Assembly: GCF_958979055.1 (NCBI RefSeq)
Contig: NC_084888.1
Location: 3,366,001 to 3,430,000, forward strand
Source: Alnus glutinosa
Taxonomy: Eukaryota; Streptophyta; Magnoliopsida; Fagales; Betulaceae
DNA: 64,000 bases
Direction: 5' to 3'
Made by a program: the position numbers and the translations under genes. The notes beneath the pieces were generated by a model. It saw nothing but the letters and a program-made list of their open reading frames with translations, was not told where the DNA came from and ran no database searches. Below, in pieces: positions 36,093 to 47,029 of the stretch. Position 1 is the stretch's first letter. The number at the start of each line of letters is the position of its first letter.

Positions 36093-37857
36093 TTTTTTTT
36101 TTTTTTTTATAAGTAAGAAGACTTTATTAATGAAAGCGTAAGACTCCCCTAAGTATACAGACAGTATACATAGGAAAGACCAAACCTAACCCACAAAAGC
36201 CCAAAAAAACCAATAAGAACAACACAACCCATCATCCACCAAAGAACAAACACAACCCACCACCCACCAAGAAACCCAACTAAGAACAATACAACCCACC
36301 ACCCACCACAGCGCACAAGCCTACAACAAGTGTGCCTTTCCTTTTCTCCTCCTAGAGTGAACTTCCGCATCACCATAATTAATGGATCTATGTAGGAGAA
36401 GCTCCCTTTTTCCTTTAGACTTTTGACGGGCAATCATTTTCTCCCGCTGAAACTCTTCTTCCATGGCATCCCTAATTGCCAAGGCCTCCTCCCCAAAAGC
36501 CCCTTCCAAAGCCCAATCCAAGGGCGAACCATCCCAAAAATCATCTTCCTCCTCCTCCCAAACTACCATCTCCCCATTATGATCAAAGCCGATAGGCCAA
36601 CTCTGAGATTGGGAGAAACCATTTCCCTCAACGGAACAAGGAAAGATGCAGCCTCTCCGAGGAGAGGAAGGACCAACCTCCCCAACGTCCATGACCTCCC
36701 GCGTCAAAACGGGAGGGACAGAAACAACCGGGGGAAGATTGAGGAAACCCTTCCTAAAAAGCCCCTGTATAGCAGGAGGCTGATTCTTCTTTTTCTTCGC
36801 ATGACACTCTCCACCCTTTACCTTAAAAGGAATAGGTTCTGCGGACAGCTTTGAGGCTACCAAAGAGTCAGATAGCAACCCATCATTCCATACCACAGTC
36901 TGCCCTGCCCTGATCTCCCTAGCTCTCCTATAGTAATGCTTAAAAGGCTGCAACAAGGGGGAGGAGGAAGAACGAAGCTTCTTCCCCAGCTTAGAGGCTC
37001 CTGAGAGAGAAGGAAAAACCTCTTCACCACTCAAAGACCCAGATAGCGCCGAAGGACCAGCTAAAGTCGCCGGCGACGGCAAATCCGCAGTCGGCAGAGG
37101 AGGGAAGACGAACGGAGTAGCCGACTCAACCATAGACGACCCACCCCCAGAACAGTCTCCGCTCAACAGGTCCCCACTGGGAACCACCATCTCCGACAAA
37201 GCGAGATCGCACAGCCCAGAAGAAGCCACCGAAGTCGTCTTCGGCAACCACGACCGTGAAGAACTAGGTTTTGGCATGAAGCAACCCAAGCGCAAACCTT
37301 TTCGACTCAATCCAATCCTTGCAAGCCGGTCCAGTAACTTCTTAACAGCCCGGCCCAAAGCCAAGTTGAAACCTATGACCCGCTTACTCCACGTGCGCAA
37401 CTTTGAAATTTCAAATTTCAAACTTGCACGTGGAAGAACAGACTTATCCAGCGGACGGCGAAGCTGGTCCTTACCCAACGGATCGAAAGGCTCCAAGGTA
37501 GAACAGTCCAACGCTGACCTCACATCTGCATCTAACACCCTCACTGTCGGAAGAAAGTCAAGCTCACAGTGATCCACTGGCACAACCTTACTCCCGGAAC
37601 AATGACCCCCCATGACAGGCACCTTCTTCACGACAGCGACCGAGCCTGTCTTCACCACCTCCACAAAGGAGGGCCCCTTCGAGAAAGGAACCAAACCCAG
37701 CCAAACCTCAACTTCCTTCCCCTTATTCTCCACTAGCTTATGCAAGGACCCAATCCCCCCGCCCACAGAAGCAGAGAAGGAGACAGCGGCCTTCCTCAGC
37801 TCGTCGGAGAATTTGATCCAACCCCACCCTCCACGTCCCTCAGGAATCAATATAAAC
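36093..37857 (-). mobile_element. ORF1-only LINE (half-LINE) inserted in PSP
   Basis: A 1.77-kb minus-strand insertion. It has one long open frame (37850-36321, 509 codons, open at its 5' side and starting within IPEGRGGWGWIKFSDELRKA). I recognise this from recurrent plant L1 LINE first-ORF sequences (Ser/Lys-rich, with FVEVVKTGS and GFNLALGRAVKKLLDRLARI). A 3' UTR of about 215 bp follows, ending CTTTCATTAATAAAGTCTTC and a poly-A tail (the T run 36093-36108 on the plus strand). No endonuclease or reverse transcriptase is present. The 3' flank begins GGTATGAG, the PSP splice donor, so the element sits at the exon-intron border. Exact target duplications are not seen. The ORF has no internal stop across 509 codons, so it is a young or selected copy. 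Confidence 0.8.
36321..37850 (-). CDS. LINE ORF1-like protein
   Basis: 509 codons without a stop, entered from the 5' truncation point, so the true start is missing. The composition is Ser/Pro/Gly-rich with basic clusters, such as KKKKNQPP and the C-terminal SRRRKGKAHLL. A CCHC knuckle is not visible in this part. Such proteins bind the LINE RNA. An acidic stretch EMVVWEEEEDDFWDGSPLDW lies near the C-terminus. No known enzyme motif is present. It is encoded in the same direction as the host PSP gene. Confidence 0.6.
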   Translation of the reverse strand: MIPEGRGGWGWIKFSDELRKAAVSFSASVGGGIGSLHKLVENKGKEVEVWLGLVPFSKGPSFVEVVKTGSVAVVKKVPVMGGHCSGSKVVPVDHCELDFLPTVRVLDADVRSALDCSTLEPFDPLGKDQLRRPLDKSVLPRASLKFEISKLRTWSKRVIGFNLALGRAVKKLLDRLARIGLSRKGLRLGCFMPKPSSSRSWLPKTTSVASSGLCDLALSEMVVPSGDLLSGDCSGGGSSMVESATPFVFPPLPTADLPSPATLAGPSALSGSLSGEEVFPSLSGASKLGKKLRSSSSPLLQPFKHYYRRAREIRAGQTVVWNDGLLSDSLVASKLSAEPIPFKVKGGECHAKKKKNQPPAIQGLFRKGFLNLPPVVSVPPVLTREVMDVGEVGPSSPRRGCIFPCSVEGNGFSQSQSWPIGFDHNGEMVVWEEEEDDFWDGSPLDWALEGAFGEEALAIRDAMEEEFQREKMIARQKSKGKRELLLHRSINYGDAEVHSRRRKGKAHLL

Positions 37858-38689
37858 CCAGGGGCTTCTTTTCAAGAAAGTCCTGGACTTGGGAAAAGGA
37901 AGGATTAAACAAAGATAGCCTGGCAGCCAAGGCCTCCTCAAAAGGAACAGAACCACTCATTGCTCTAACAAAATAAGACACCAAATCAGGCACAGACACT
38001 AACACCAAATCAATTGAAGTAGTTCCAATGAATGTGGGACATCCAACCTAGAAGTCCATTCTGCAACAGCCTTTCCAGCTCCACCAAATTCTGCAAGTTC
38101 GTCGATGCCCTCATCCAGGCACACCGTGCTATCCACATCAAAGCACACTGCATTGGAATTTCTCCATAACTCAAGAACGTCTATAAATTTGAGATAGAAA
38201 TCATCAAGCACAGAAACGAAATTCTAAAGTTGACAAAATTAGCATGGAAAAAGTAAACAATGAATATTTGAAGAGTTCAATAATTCATATCATAAGCTCT
38301 AAAATTGATATGTAGGTAAGCCAACTCCAGTCTTTATACATAAATCAAAATTCAACTCAACTAAATAAAAAAGTACAACGAGTTTAAATTAAACCTATTT
38401 TTCCTTCAAACTCAAAAATTACGGATGTTAAGACATTGCTCGAGCATAACCTTTGGATGGCAGAGTGTTGTTTAAATGGCTCAATTTTGAGGCTTCCACT
38501 GGTTGAACTGAAGCAGCAATTGTTTTCAATGATTTAGGAGATTTGTTCATCCCGATGTGACTGATATTCAAATTTCTTGTAAAGGAAAATGCAGGAAGGA
38601 ACGGAGAGCTATATTGCCTACAATGAGAACTGATCTGTGAGCTCACCAATCCTTCCATCAAATTATCTGTTTCCATCAAATCCAAAAAT

Positions 38690-41195
38690 AAAAATATTCA
38701 AATAAGAAACCATCTTTACCGCAAATGGTTCTACACCAAAACAGCCCCAAACGATCGCACAGCGAACTACAAACGTTAATTCAACAAAACCCATTTATTC
38801 AAAACCAACAATTAAGCGAATAAACGTTAAAAATAAATAAATAAAATTAAATCATAAAATTAAAAATAAGAACCTTCTGGAAGCAATGAAAAAGAAAAAT
38901 AAGAAAACGAAGAAAAAACGTGGAGGCAACTACTGACTTAAATTTTCAAAGCAGCAATGATTCATAACCCTCATATTAAGTTCCAGATCCGCAAGCAGTG
39001 AAAAGAAAACACCAGACCCACCGCATGGCAGCAGAGAAAATGAAGAAAAAACGAAAATAAACAGAAGAAAAATTCGATTTTCTCAAGTTCAAAAAAATAA
39101 AAAAAAATAAAAAACCAAAATTTAATGCTTTTTGGATTCCCGCCGTTTTTTGTTCTTGGAAACCATACAGACATTTAGCCAAAAACTTAATAAAACAAAC
39201 GAATAGAAATGAATATTACATGCAGGCTAAAATGGTGAACGATGAAAGCAAAATTTGAAAACGAACAGATAGAAAATCAGAGCATTTTTATAACGAGGAA
39301 AAAAAAAAATACCCAATAACAATGATAACTATATTCATCCAAAAAAATATATATATATGTTTTGCGAAAAAAGTTGTAAAATTACAATTTTGATCCAAAC
39401 TTTTCCTTCTAGTTAAAGCATTCACATTGGATTGTGTAAAATCTCATCTATAATAGCTAATGAAAACCTTTACTTTTTCACTTTTTTGTAGGTAAAAAAT
39501 AATAAAATAATGGATAGATCAGTGAATAGTACAATTTCACATGTAGAGTTGCATTATTCACAAATCTACTACAATTCTATTTTAGATTTATGATAGATAA
39601 TTTAATAGAGAAATGTTTTTATGAGTTTGTTATCTATTATAGATTTAGAAAAATTTTTACATGATCCAATGTAAGTGCCCTTAGATCTTTGCTTCTGGCA
39701 GCTGATGTATTGTACGCTTGTAGCTCGTATAGTCGTACTTTACACGGCCTCTCTCCTTCGTTGAGGTGGCCGTGAGACCACCCTCACTATTTTTTTTTTT
39801 TTAAGAGTGTTTAAGAAAACTGGGGGTCCGTGTCTGAACAACCTCAAATTTTTTTTGAGCACATAATTTCAATTAGAATTTTTGACAAATGTGTACGATT
39901 GGATTGATTTGATACATGAGCATAGCACTGTAATCTTTAAGAAACTTTTTGTACCCTAGGAATCCACTTGTTATTAGAGGTCTAAATCCCATTAAGCCTA
40001 AAAGTAATAGGGCGTTGATTCACGAACAATCTCACCTCAATTATTGCAAAATCTCAAAGTACATTATGATAGAGCCCACACAATGAGTCTCACCTTATTG
40101 TGTCTTGAAGTTGTGCAATAATTAAAGTGGAGTTGTATTTTTAACATTTTTCCAAAATAATATGGGACAAAAAGGGATTTTTTTTTTTATTAATTTTTTT
40201 TAAAAAAAAAAAAGACGAGAAACTTCATACGCATAACTAATTATATGATTTTATAATGTTAAGATTATATGCACTTAAAAGTTGGCATGTGAGTAGGGAG
40301 GCCTGATTGGCCGAGAACGTTTTACCGTCTTCTGCCCGCCTCTTTTTGATAAAAAAAAATATTTTTTTAATTAAAACAGCCGGTTGGGGGATGGTAAAAC
40401 GTCCCCCAACAAGCATTTCCCGTGAGTAGGACTATGATCAGTTGAGTATTGTTTTACTCGTTTGATTAAACAAGTTGTGCTCGCGTTAGAATACGTTAGT
40501 TATGTATTTAGTATTTTGTTATTAAGTTAATTAAGTTAATATGCTTTAAGGGCAATAAACTTTAGTCGCGAGTTGAGATTCTACGTGATTATTTTGGAAG
40601 GTAATGCCCTCCAAATAGTGTAAGCATTGAAAAAAATGTGGTAGTAATTGGTGCATATATAACCATCTAATTGAGTAGACACGAGAATATTGCATAATTT
40701 GCAGAATTTGAAGGTCCATCATATTGGCATAATCTAAATGATATGGCTCACCAATTTTCAAAGGACACTTTATCTCTATGTGAGGTCTAATGTTGTTTTG
40801 AGGAAATTCTTCATTGTATTTATGATATTATTGTTATTGAACGATATATTTAATTTATCTATTTATAAGATGCGCTTGATGCCATTTAAAAAAAGAAAAA
40901 AAAAAGTTAATGTTTTAGTGTATGTATATGTATATATTTTAAGAGAAATGCTTCATTTTCTTTTATGGTTTTTTATTTTTATTTTTTATTCCCCTATTTT
41001 TTAAAATTGCTATTGGACTTGTGAAACTCACATTCATTTCACATATGACCTCATAAATTTAACAATAATTTTGAAAATTATGAGAATGAAAGGAGGACAA
41101 TAAAAAGATGTAGAACATATTAAAAAATAAAGCTGTGGATATCCTCTAATAGAACATATTCTTAATAAATCGAGTTTAGTTTAGATGAATACTGA
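38690..41195. other. PSP upstream region and intergenic
   Basis: AT-rich; no coding region found. A short perfect hairpin lies at 40384-40411 (GTTGGGGGA, 10-base loop, TCCCCCAAC), near a second GGTAAAACG/CGTTTTACC pair (40316-40403), suggesting a further small inverted-repeat element. Confidence 0.45.
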
Positions 41196-41202
41196 TTACG
41201 AG

Positions 41203-41390
41203 CAGGGACGGAGCCAGACGTTCTTATGGGCAGGGGCCGGTGGTAAAAAAAAATTATTGGTAGGGCTCAATAGGCTAAATTTTTAGTTTTTTAGCTTATA
41301 TATATATATTTATTTTGAGATTTTTTTTTTTAACCTAAGAAATTTTTTTCAAGGAAATTGGGGGCATGGCCCCTGCCACCCCCGTCTCTG
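41203..41390 (+). mobile_element. hAT-type MITE, copy A
   Basis: 188 bp with ends CAGGGACGGAGCC and (reverse complement) CAGAGACGGGGG. It is flanked by ATTACGAG (41195-41202) and TTTACGAG (41391-41398), a 7-of-8 match to the 8-bp duplication of hAT elements. The core is AT-rich (AAATTTTTAGTTTTTTAGC). A second copy, inverted and closely similar, is at 48513-48721. It lies about 320 bases upstream of the RNC1 start codon. Confidence 0.82.
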
Positions 41391-41710
41391 TTTACGAGTA
41401 TAACTTGGTTGAGTAGAGTCTATTCGAGTTCAATTGGTTTAATATTCAAGTAATAATTATTGTTTAAGCTCGACTCCAAAAGCCCTATCATACGGCGTCG
41501 TTTATTGGGTACTCTCGCCAGAAATATCTCCATCGTATTACCCGAGCCAGTTTCTCTCCCACCTTATCCACCCCTCTCAAAGTCCCCTAAAAGGCTAAAA
41601 CCCTCTGCTTTCACATCGCACAGAAACCCCTCCAAATCCAATGCCACACCTGGAGATTCAAGCTTCTTAATGCTCAGCTCGCCACCTTACACACTCTCAT
41701 CCCCTACTCA

Positions 41711-44700
41711 ATGGAACTTTCCTCTTCCTTCATACACCTTCCAACGCCCAACAATTGCGCTTCCTCATCCTCCTTCTCTCCCTTCCCCATCCAAACCCAC
41801 ACAAAACTTCACAAATTCACCAAACCCAGGTGGCGAAAGCTCCGTATCTCCGCGGTAGCCGTAGACCCACAACAAGAACTCCCCAAGAACAGCCCACAGA
41901 GACTCCTGAAGGAGCTCGCGGAGCGCAAAAGAGCCACTGCTCCGAAGAAGAAGGTCCCCCCTAAGAGGTTTATTCTGAGGCCTCCATTGGACGACAAGAG
42001 GCTAACCCAGAGGTTCCTCAACAGCCCCCAGTTATCGTTGAAGTCGTTCCCTTTGTTGAGCTCTTGCCTTCCCTCCTCGCGTCTCAACAATGCCGACCAG
42101 ACCTGGATGGACGAGTACCTGCTCGAGGTCAAGCAGGCTCTGGGTTACCCTTTGGAGCCCTCGGACGAGCGGTTCGGGGATGACAACCCGGCCAAGCAGT
42201 TCGACACGTTGTTGTACCTGGCATTTCAGCACCCCGCGTGCGAGAGGAACAAGGCGCGGCACGTGCGGTCGGGGCACACGAGGTTGATGTTCTTGGGGCA
42301 GTACGTACTTGAGATGGCGTTTGCGGAGTACTTCTTGCAGAGGTATCCGAGGGAGTCGCCGGCTCCGATGAGAGAGAGGGTGTACGGGTTGATTGGGAAG
42401 AGGAACCTGCCTAGGTGGATCAAAGCTGCGAGCTTGCAGAACTTGGTGTTTCCGTACGATGATATGGATAAGTTAAAGAGGAAGGAGCGCGAGCCGCCCG
42501 CCAAGTGAGTTCCTTGCTGTTCTTTAATTCAGTTCAAATTCGAAAACTTTCCTCGTTGAACAATGTGGAATCTCTGTTGAACAATGTGGTTAGTAATTGA
42601 ATGGGTGTCTTATTAGAGTTCAAAGTTTTAGTTTTCTCAGAACTTGGCGTGGTTCTGATTGGTCCTTACTCCTTGATAATGGTGATGGAGGTTAAGAGTG
42701 TCTCTTGCAAGAAGTATGGGGAAAATTACTTTTAACAGTCATCTGTTAGTTATTGCTTGATTATCCCCTGCACCTTTTTTTTTTATGGGTAAGCTGATTG
42801 CACTTTCCTGTGTTAAAAATTCTTGCTTTGCTATGGTGAGCTATTCTGTACTCTTACAAGTGAAATGAATAATGTCTTTGGAGAGCCTTTAAGTCGTACT
42901 ATATCGAAGTGCTTATTGAAATGAACCATCGACTTTGAAAATTGAAAATCATCTATGCGTGCACCGAGTAAATGGTTGCGCCTAGATTCAGAAATTATAG
43001 TTAGCCCAGAGAGTATGTGCATTGTTGCTTTCAAAATTGTAATGCCGTAATTGATTATGCTAGGCATCAATTAGCGAAAGGCTTTGTGTTCCATTTTCCA
43101 TTCTTGTTTTTGAGTCCCGAGTTTTCCTGATTCTGCTGATTTTTCTGTTGCCACTCAATTTCCATAGGCTTCATGTTTCATGCTATTCGAGTATTCACGA
43201 TTGAACTTCCTTTCATTACACTGTTGATGAAAGATTCTCGTCCTCATCAATACTAACTACTATGAATTTAGAGCCGAATGTTCTGTTTGGCTAAAGGAAG
43301 CTTTGTGAACGGATTGATACTGTTTTCAAAACCGCTTCCACCAAATAGCTGCTGCGACTGTTTGTTGACAGCACGGACCATCAAAATATTTTTTTTCTTA
43401 ATGCTCCATGTTGACCTTGTGCGAGTTTCTTTGGCAATAGGAAAGACAAAATGTCCATATATTCCTGAAACTGCTTCTTAATGAGCAAGAGCTTGATGTG
43501 CTGAGAACTATATACTTGATGTTAGCAGAATTAGTTAAAATCAATAACTTCTTACCCGTCTAAATGAGGGTGGAAATTCGACAATTAAAAAATATGTGAA
43601 AAAGCAAAGCAGCATGCACTTACTGATACTAAGATGCTTTGTGGTAGGGACGCAGTTGCTGCTACTATGAATACTCTATCTTACATCTCAAATGTCGTAT
43701 AATTATTATGTACAGACCCATTCAAGGAAGATCTCATCTTCCTGCACTGGATTATAACTGCATTAGGAATGAGTTTTCTGTTTTCTGCTGTTAAATCATT
43801 TAACTTAATGTGTTTGCTTTGTGGCGTAAGAATTCATAATTGACTGGCAGAACATATATGTTTTTCATAAGGTTAAGCTCATAATTGGCGGGCAGAACAC
43901 ATTGACTTCTAAATTTGTTATGTTGTGAGCAGGTCTGTGTTCTGGGCTTTGTTTGGGGCAATATATCTGTGTTTTGGTATGCCAGAAGTATATCGTGTTC
44001 TTTTTGAAGTGTTTGGCATGGACCCAGAAGATGAGGACTGCCAGCCAAACTTAAGAAGACAACTTGAAGATGTAGATTATGTCTCTGTTGAATTTGAAGG
44101 CAAAAAGCTCAGCTGGCAAGATGTTGCAGCCTATAAGGCAAGCTCTATTTTGTTTTCTGTTCTTTGTTTATATTTCTCCTTTGGAAAGTAAACACAAGAA
44201 TCTAATATTCTGAAGACACTCTGCAAACACAAGCTGGACAGAACTGAATTTTGGACTTCGATATTTCAGACTGGTAAAGTTTCTAGATTTTGTTGTGTGC
44301 GGACCTGGCTTTTGGACTCATAAAAGGAAAGTAATTTTGCAGGCTAATTCTGGAGATCAAATATTAAAATGACTGTATTAGTATTCTTGGGATATATTTG
44401 GTTGCAGAATTCCACTAGCATAGTGAATATTGTAATCTCATCATTGTTGGGAGGAATCTCACAGGAATAAACAATTTTTTAACCCCTTCACAGCCTCCAG
44501 AAGATGCTCTTTTTGCACACCCAAGGCTCTTCAGGGCTTGTGTTCCACCAGGCATGCACCGGTTCAGAGGCAATGTATGGGATTATGAGAGCAGACCCCA
44601 AGTCATGCAAGCATTGGGATACCCCTTAGCAATGATGGATAGAATCCCAGACATTACTAAAGCCAGGAACATTGAACTTGGACTTGGGCTACAGGTAGTC

Positions 44701-45750
44701 TTTTTGCTGCCTCTCCTTGGGCTTTTCCTTTTCTTCCTTAGAACCACATATTTTTATTACCCATTAGTTGTTGCATGTTGTAATAGACTGGAATTCTGAT
44801 GAAATCAAGAAAGTTTAGAAAGAGAGGAAAAAAACAAAAAAAAAAAAAAAAGAAAGAAAGAAAGAAAGAAAAAGAAAAAGATGTAAGCCAGCATGCTTAT
44901 AGATAAAATTGACTTGCTGGATGTTCTCTAGATTGGGGTACACTCGGTGTAGTGTTTCATTGACCAGCTCCCAGAAACTTTAAGCTCCCAATAATAAAAA
45001 TTTGTAAATGAATTAGAGGTACTACTTGCCACTTGGTATATTTTGATATATACGTTTATGAAGTCAACTTATTTAATTTTCATGTACTTGCTTATAAATA
45101 ATGCATATTCTGTTAACTGTCTTACATTTATGAAATATTTGCTAGGCCCTATCTCTTGATGTATATTTTATTTTCTCATTGAAATACAGCTTTGTTTTCT
45201 GCATCCCTCAAAGCACAAGTTTGAGCATCCTCGCTTTTGCTATGAGCGATTAGAATATGTTGGGCAAAAGATCCAGGTAACAAATTTACTGCATCAATGC
45301 AGTCATTCTCTGGCCTCTTGATAGAGTTGCATTATTCCTTAGTTCAAAAGCACAATCCAAATTTTGTTTTCCCCTTCTATGATGTGGAATAAATCAGATA
45401 TTTTGATAATTGTCCGTTTTCACTTTCTTTAGGATCTTGTGATGGCTGAGAAGTTGTTGATGAAGCATTTAGATGCCCCTGGAATGTGGCTACAAGAGAG
45501 GCATCGGCGTCTTCTTATGAACAAGTTCTGTGGGAGGTATTTGAGGGACAAGCGTCTCCATCGCTTTATCATCTACTCTGAACAAGTTCAAGATGCATAT
45601 GAGTACAATCGAAGACTAAGGAACCCATCTACAACTGCTGTTCAACAAGCCCTTCATGGGCTCTCATACACTGTTTATGGGAAGCCAGATGTAAGACGTC
45701 TCATGTTTGAGGTTTTTGATTTTGAGCAAATCCAACCTAAACCTGTGTGA
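41711..45750 (+). CDS. RNC1: RNC1, chloroplast RNase III-domain splicing factor
   Basis: Plant-specific protein with two RNase III-like domains that binds chloroplast intron RNA and promotes group II intron splicing (established for maize RNC1; Arabidopsis At4g37510). Exons 41711-42504, 43933-44137, 44494-44694, 45190-45276 and 45433-45750 give 534 residues, close to the Arabidopsis length. Residues 1 to about 48 are Ser/Pro/Thr-rich, a plastid transit peptide. In domain 1 the signature that in active enzymes reads ERLEFLGDAVL is here TRLMFLGQYVLE (190-201). In domain 2 it is ERLEYVGQKIQ (419-429). In both, the metal-binding Asp is Gln, so cleavage activity is not expected, as known for the family. 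Intron 2 starts with GC (CTATAAG|GCAAGC at 44138), a GC-AG intron; a GT alternative that keeps the frame was not found. The start ATG opens the only frame carrying the conserved domains. No lesions. Confidence 0.95.
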
Positions 45751-46628
45751 AGATCAAAGAGAAAGAGAACAATATGAATCCAATGTAACACAAGAGTGAA
45801 AGCATTTTATGAGAGCTATACTTGCTTCCACCAGCTTGTACTAGATCCAGTTCGAATTCATCTCAAAGGGGCTAATGTATAGATTTTTGATAAGGTAAGT
45901 TGATGAGATTTCATTCATCAAAACTTCCAAGATCATTTCTTATGGTAAAAAGAATCTGAGGGCTGTGAAGCCATTGATACACTGATGCATGATACTGTTA
46001 CTAGAGAAGACACGGTGGAACATCTCTTTCTTTTTTCGCCTGATTTTCTTTGTAGTGTGGTCACTGCTTGATTGGCCTCCTAGAGCCTCGGAGCTTGGTG
46101 ATATGATCTTTTCAAAACTTTATAAAATATGTTGTCAATTCAAGTGCCACTGTTAACGTGAAAGGTAAATATTCATCGACCAAAATTTTTCTTTTGGTGA
46201 GCATGTTTTTGGCCCAAGTCTGGTTGCTTAGAAACAATTTGGCTACAAGGAACATACAAATGTTGTGTACAAGGAACATAAGTAAAGCTTATGATCAAGT
46301 GAGACAAGCTTCTTCAAGCTCCCTATTTATCGGCCTTTTTTCTGGGATTGCAATGTGGCAGACTGGTAGTTGCATATCAAACGTGAAAGAACAATCAAAC
46401 AAAAATAAAGACCTAGAAAACTGTCGGCATTCTTGTAAAGATGCTTAACACTACCCCATAATTCCAGGGGTGTTCAGAAACCGTTTTCGGCCCATGGGTC
46501 AAATTCCAACAATGACGTAGTCGATGGGAGAAACAATTTTCAATTTCCAACAAGGTTGGGTTGGAAATCGGAACATGAGAAGAATCTCCGACCCGACCCT
46601 TTTGTAGATAACACTATTTTTATTTTTT
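45751..46628. other. RNC1 3' region and intergenic
   Basis: 3' UTR of RNC1 followed by sequence without recognisable genes. The 96-codon frame at 46158-46448 has no family resemblance. Confidence 0.5.
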
Positions 46629-46849
46629 GGAAAAATTACAGTTTAGCCCTCCAAATTACCACCCGTTTTGCGGATAGCACCCTAAACTGTCAACACTCCA
46701 ACTCCGGCCCCCTAAACTGCGAATGACTCCAAAAATTGCCACTCCGTTAGCTCTTCTTGTCAAAATGGGTGGAAAACACATCACGTGCACGGCACGTGAT
46801 ATTTTAGGACTCAAACTACCAAAAATGTCCCTGTCCTCAGAGTTTGAAT
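46629..46849 (+). repeat. MULE left terminal inverted repeat
   Basis: About 221 bp. It contains the palindrome CACGTGCACGGCACGTG (two CACGTG G-boxes around GCACGGC) near 46783, preserved in the right arm near 54247. It differs from the right arm chiefly by an internal duplication of about 30 bp around 46680-46725 (CCCTAAACTG occurs twice). Confidence 0.9.
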
Positions 46850-47029
46850 TACGAAATTACCCTTCTAAATAAAACAAGCACTTACCCTTGTACTGAGTGG
46901 TATTTGGTAAAATGTTTTTACGAAAATGCCATTCAGGTAAATAGATGGCTATTTCGTTTTTAACCTAGAACCATTTTACACCTAGAAGTTTCTGGAGCTG
47001 CTGTTGGAGTGTGGGTGTTTAGGGTTTGG

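Larger units (their letters stand above)
33354..38685 (-). pseudogene. PSP: phosphoserine phosphatase (plastid type), disrupted
   Basis: Remains of the enzyme for the last step of the phosphorylated serine pathway (phosphoserine to serine) in plastids. Readable exons on the minus strand: 38685-38451 (transit peptide, ending TLPSK), 38180-38048 (DVLELWRNSNAVCFDVDSTV, with the catalytic DVDST), 37964 to about 37858 (AMSGSVPFEEALAARLSLF onward), 34555-34462 (PSPGIEESVKKL to GGFRQMIN), 33898-33749 (PVASILGVPPENIFANQLLF to QKIRK), 33671 onward (AHGYKAL only) and 33479-33354 (ALKPGGAGLFICYAGVQLRE to the stop). Splice sites and phases fit where intact. Lesions: a 1.77-kb LINE replaces the donor end of the third exon; after AHGYKAL the frame reaches a stop and the stretch for the GDGxTD motif, which binds the metal in HAD phosphatases, is absent; Cys of EFCGAGKAV is Gly. 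An active enzyme is unlikely. An unusual transcript form cannot be excluded, since the rest is well conserved. Confidence 0.85.

Noticed and set aside
36321-37850. 509-codon open frame considered as a host gene
   Set aside because: It ends in a LINE-type 3' UTR with poly-A, has no start codon at its 5' limit, and sits inside the PSP gene at a splice site; the LINE explanation fits all of these.
41460-41858. 132-codon frame upstream and overlapping the RNC1 start
   Set aside because: Different frame from the conserved RNC1 product, Pro/Ser-rich, and it ends within exon 1; best seen as leader and shadow sequence.
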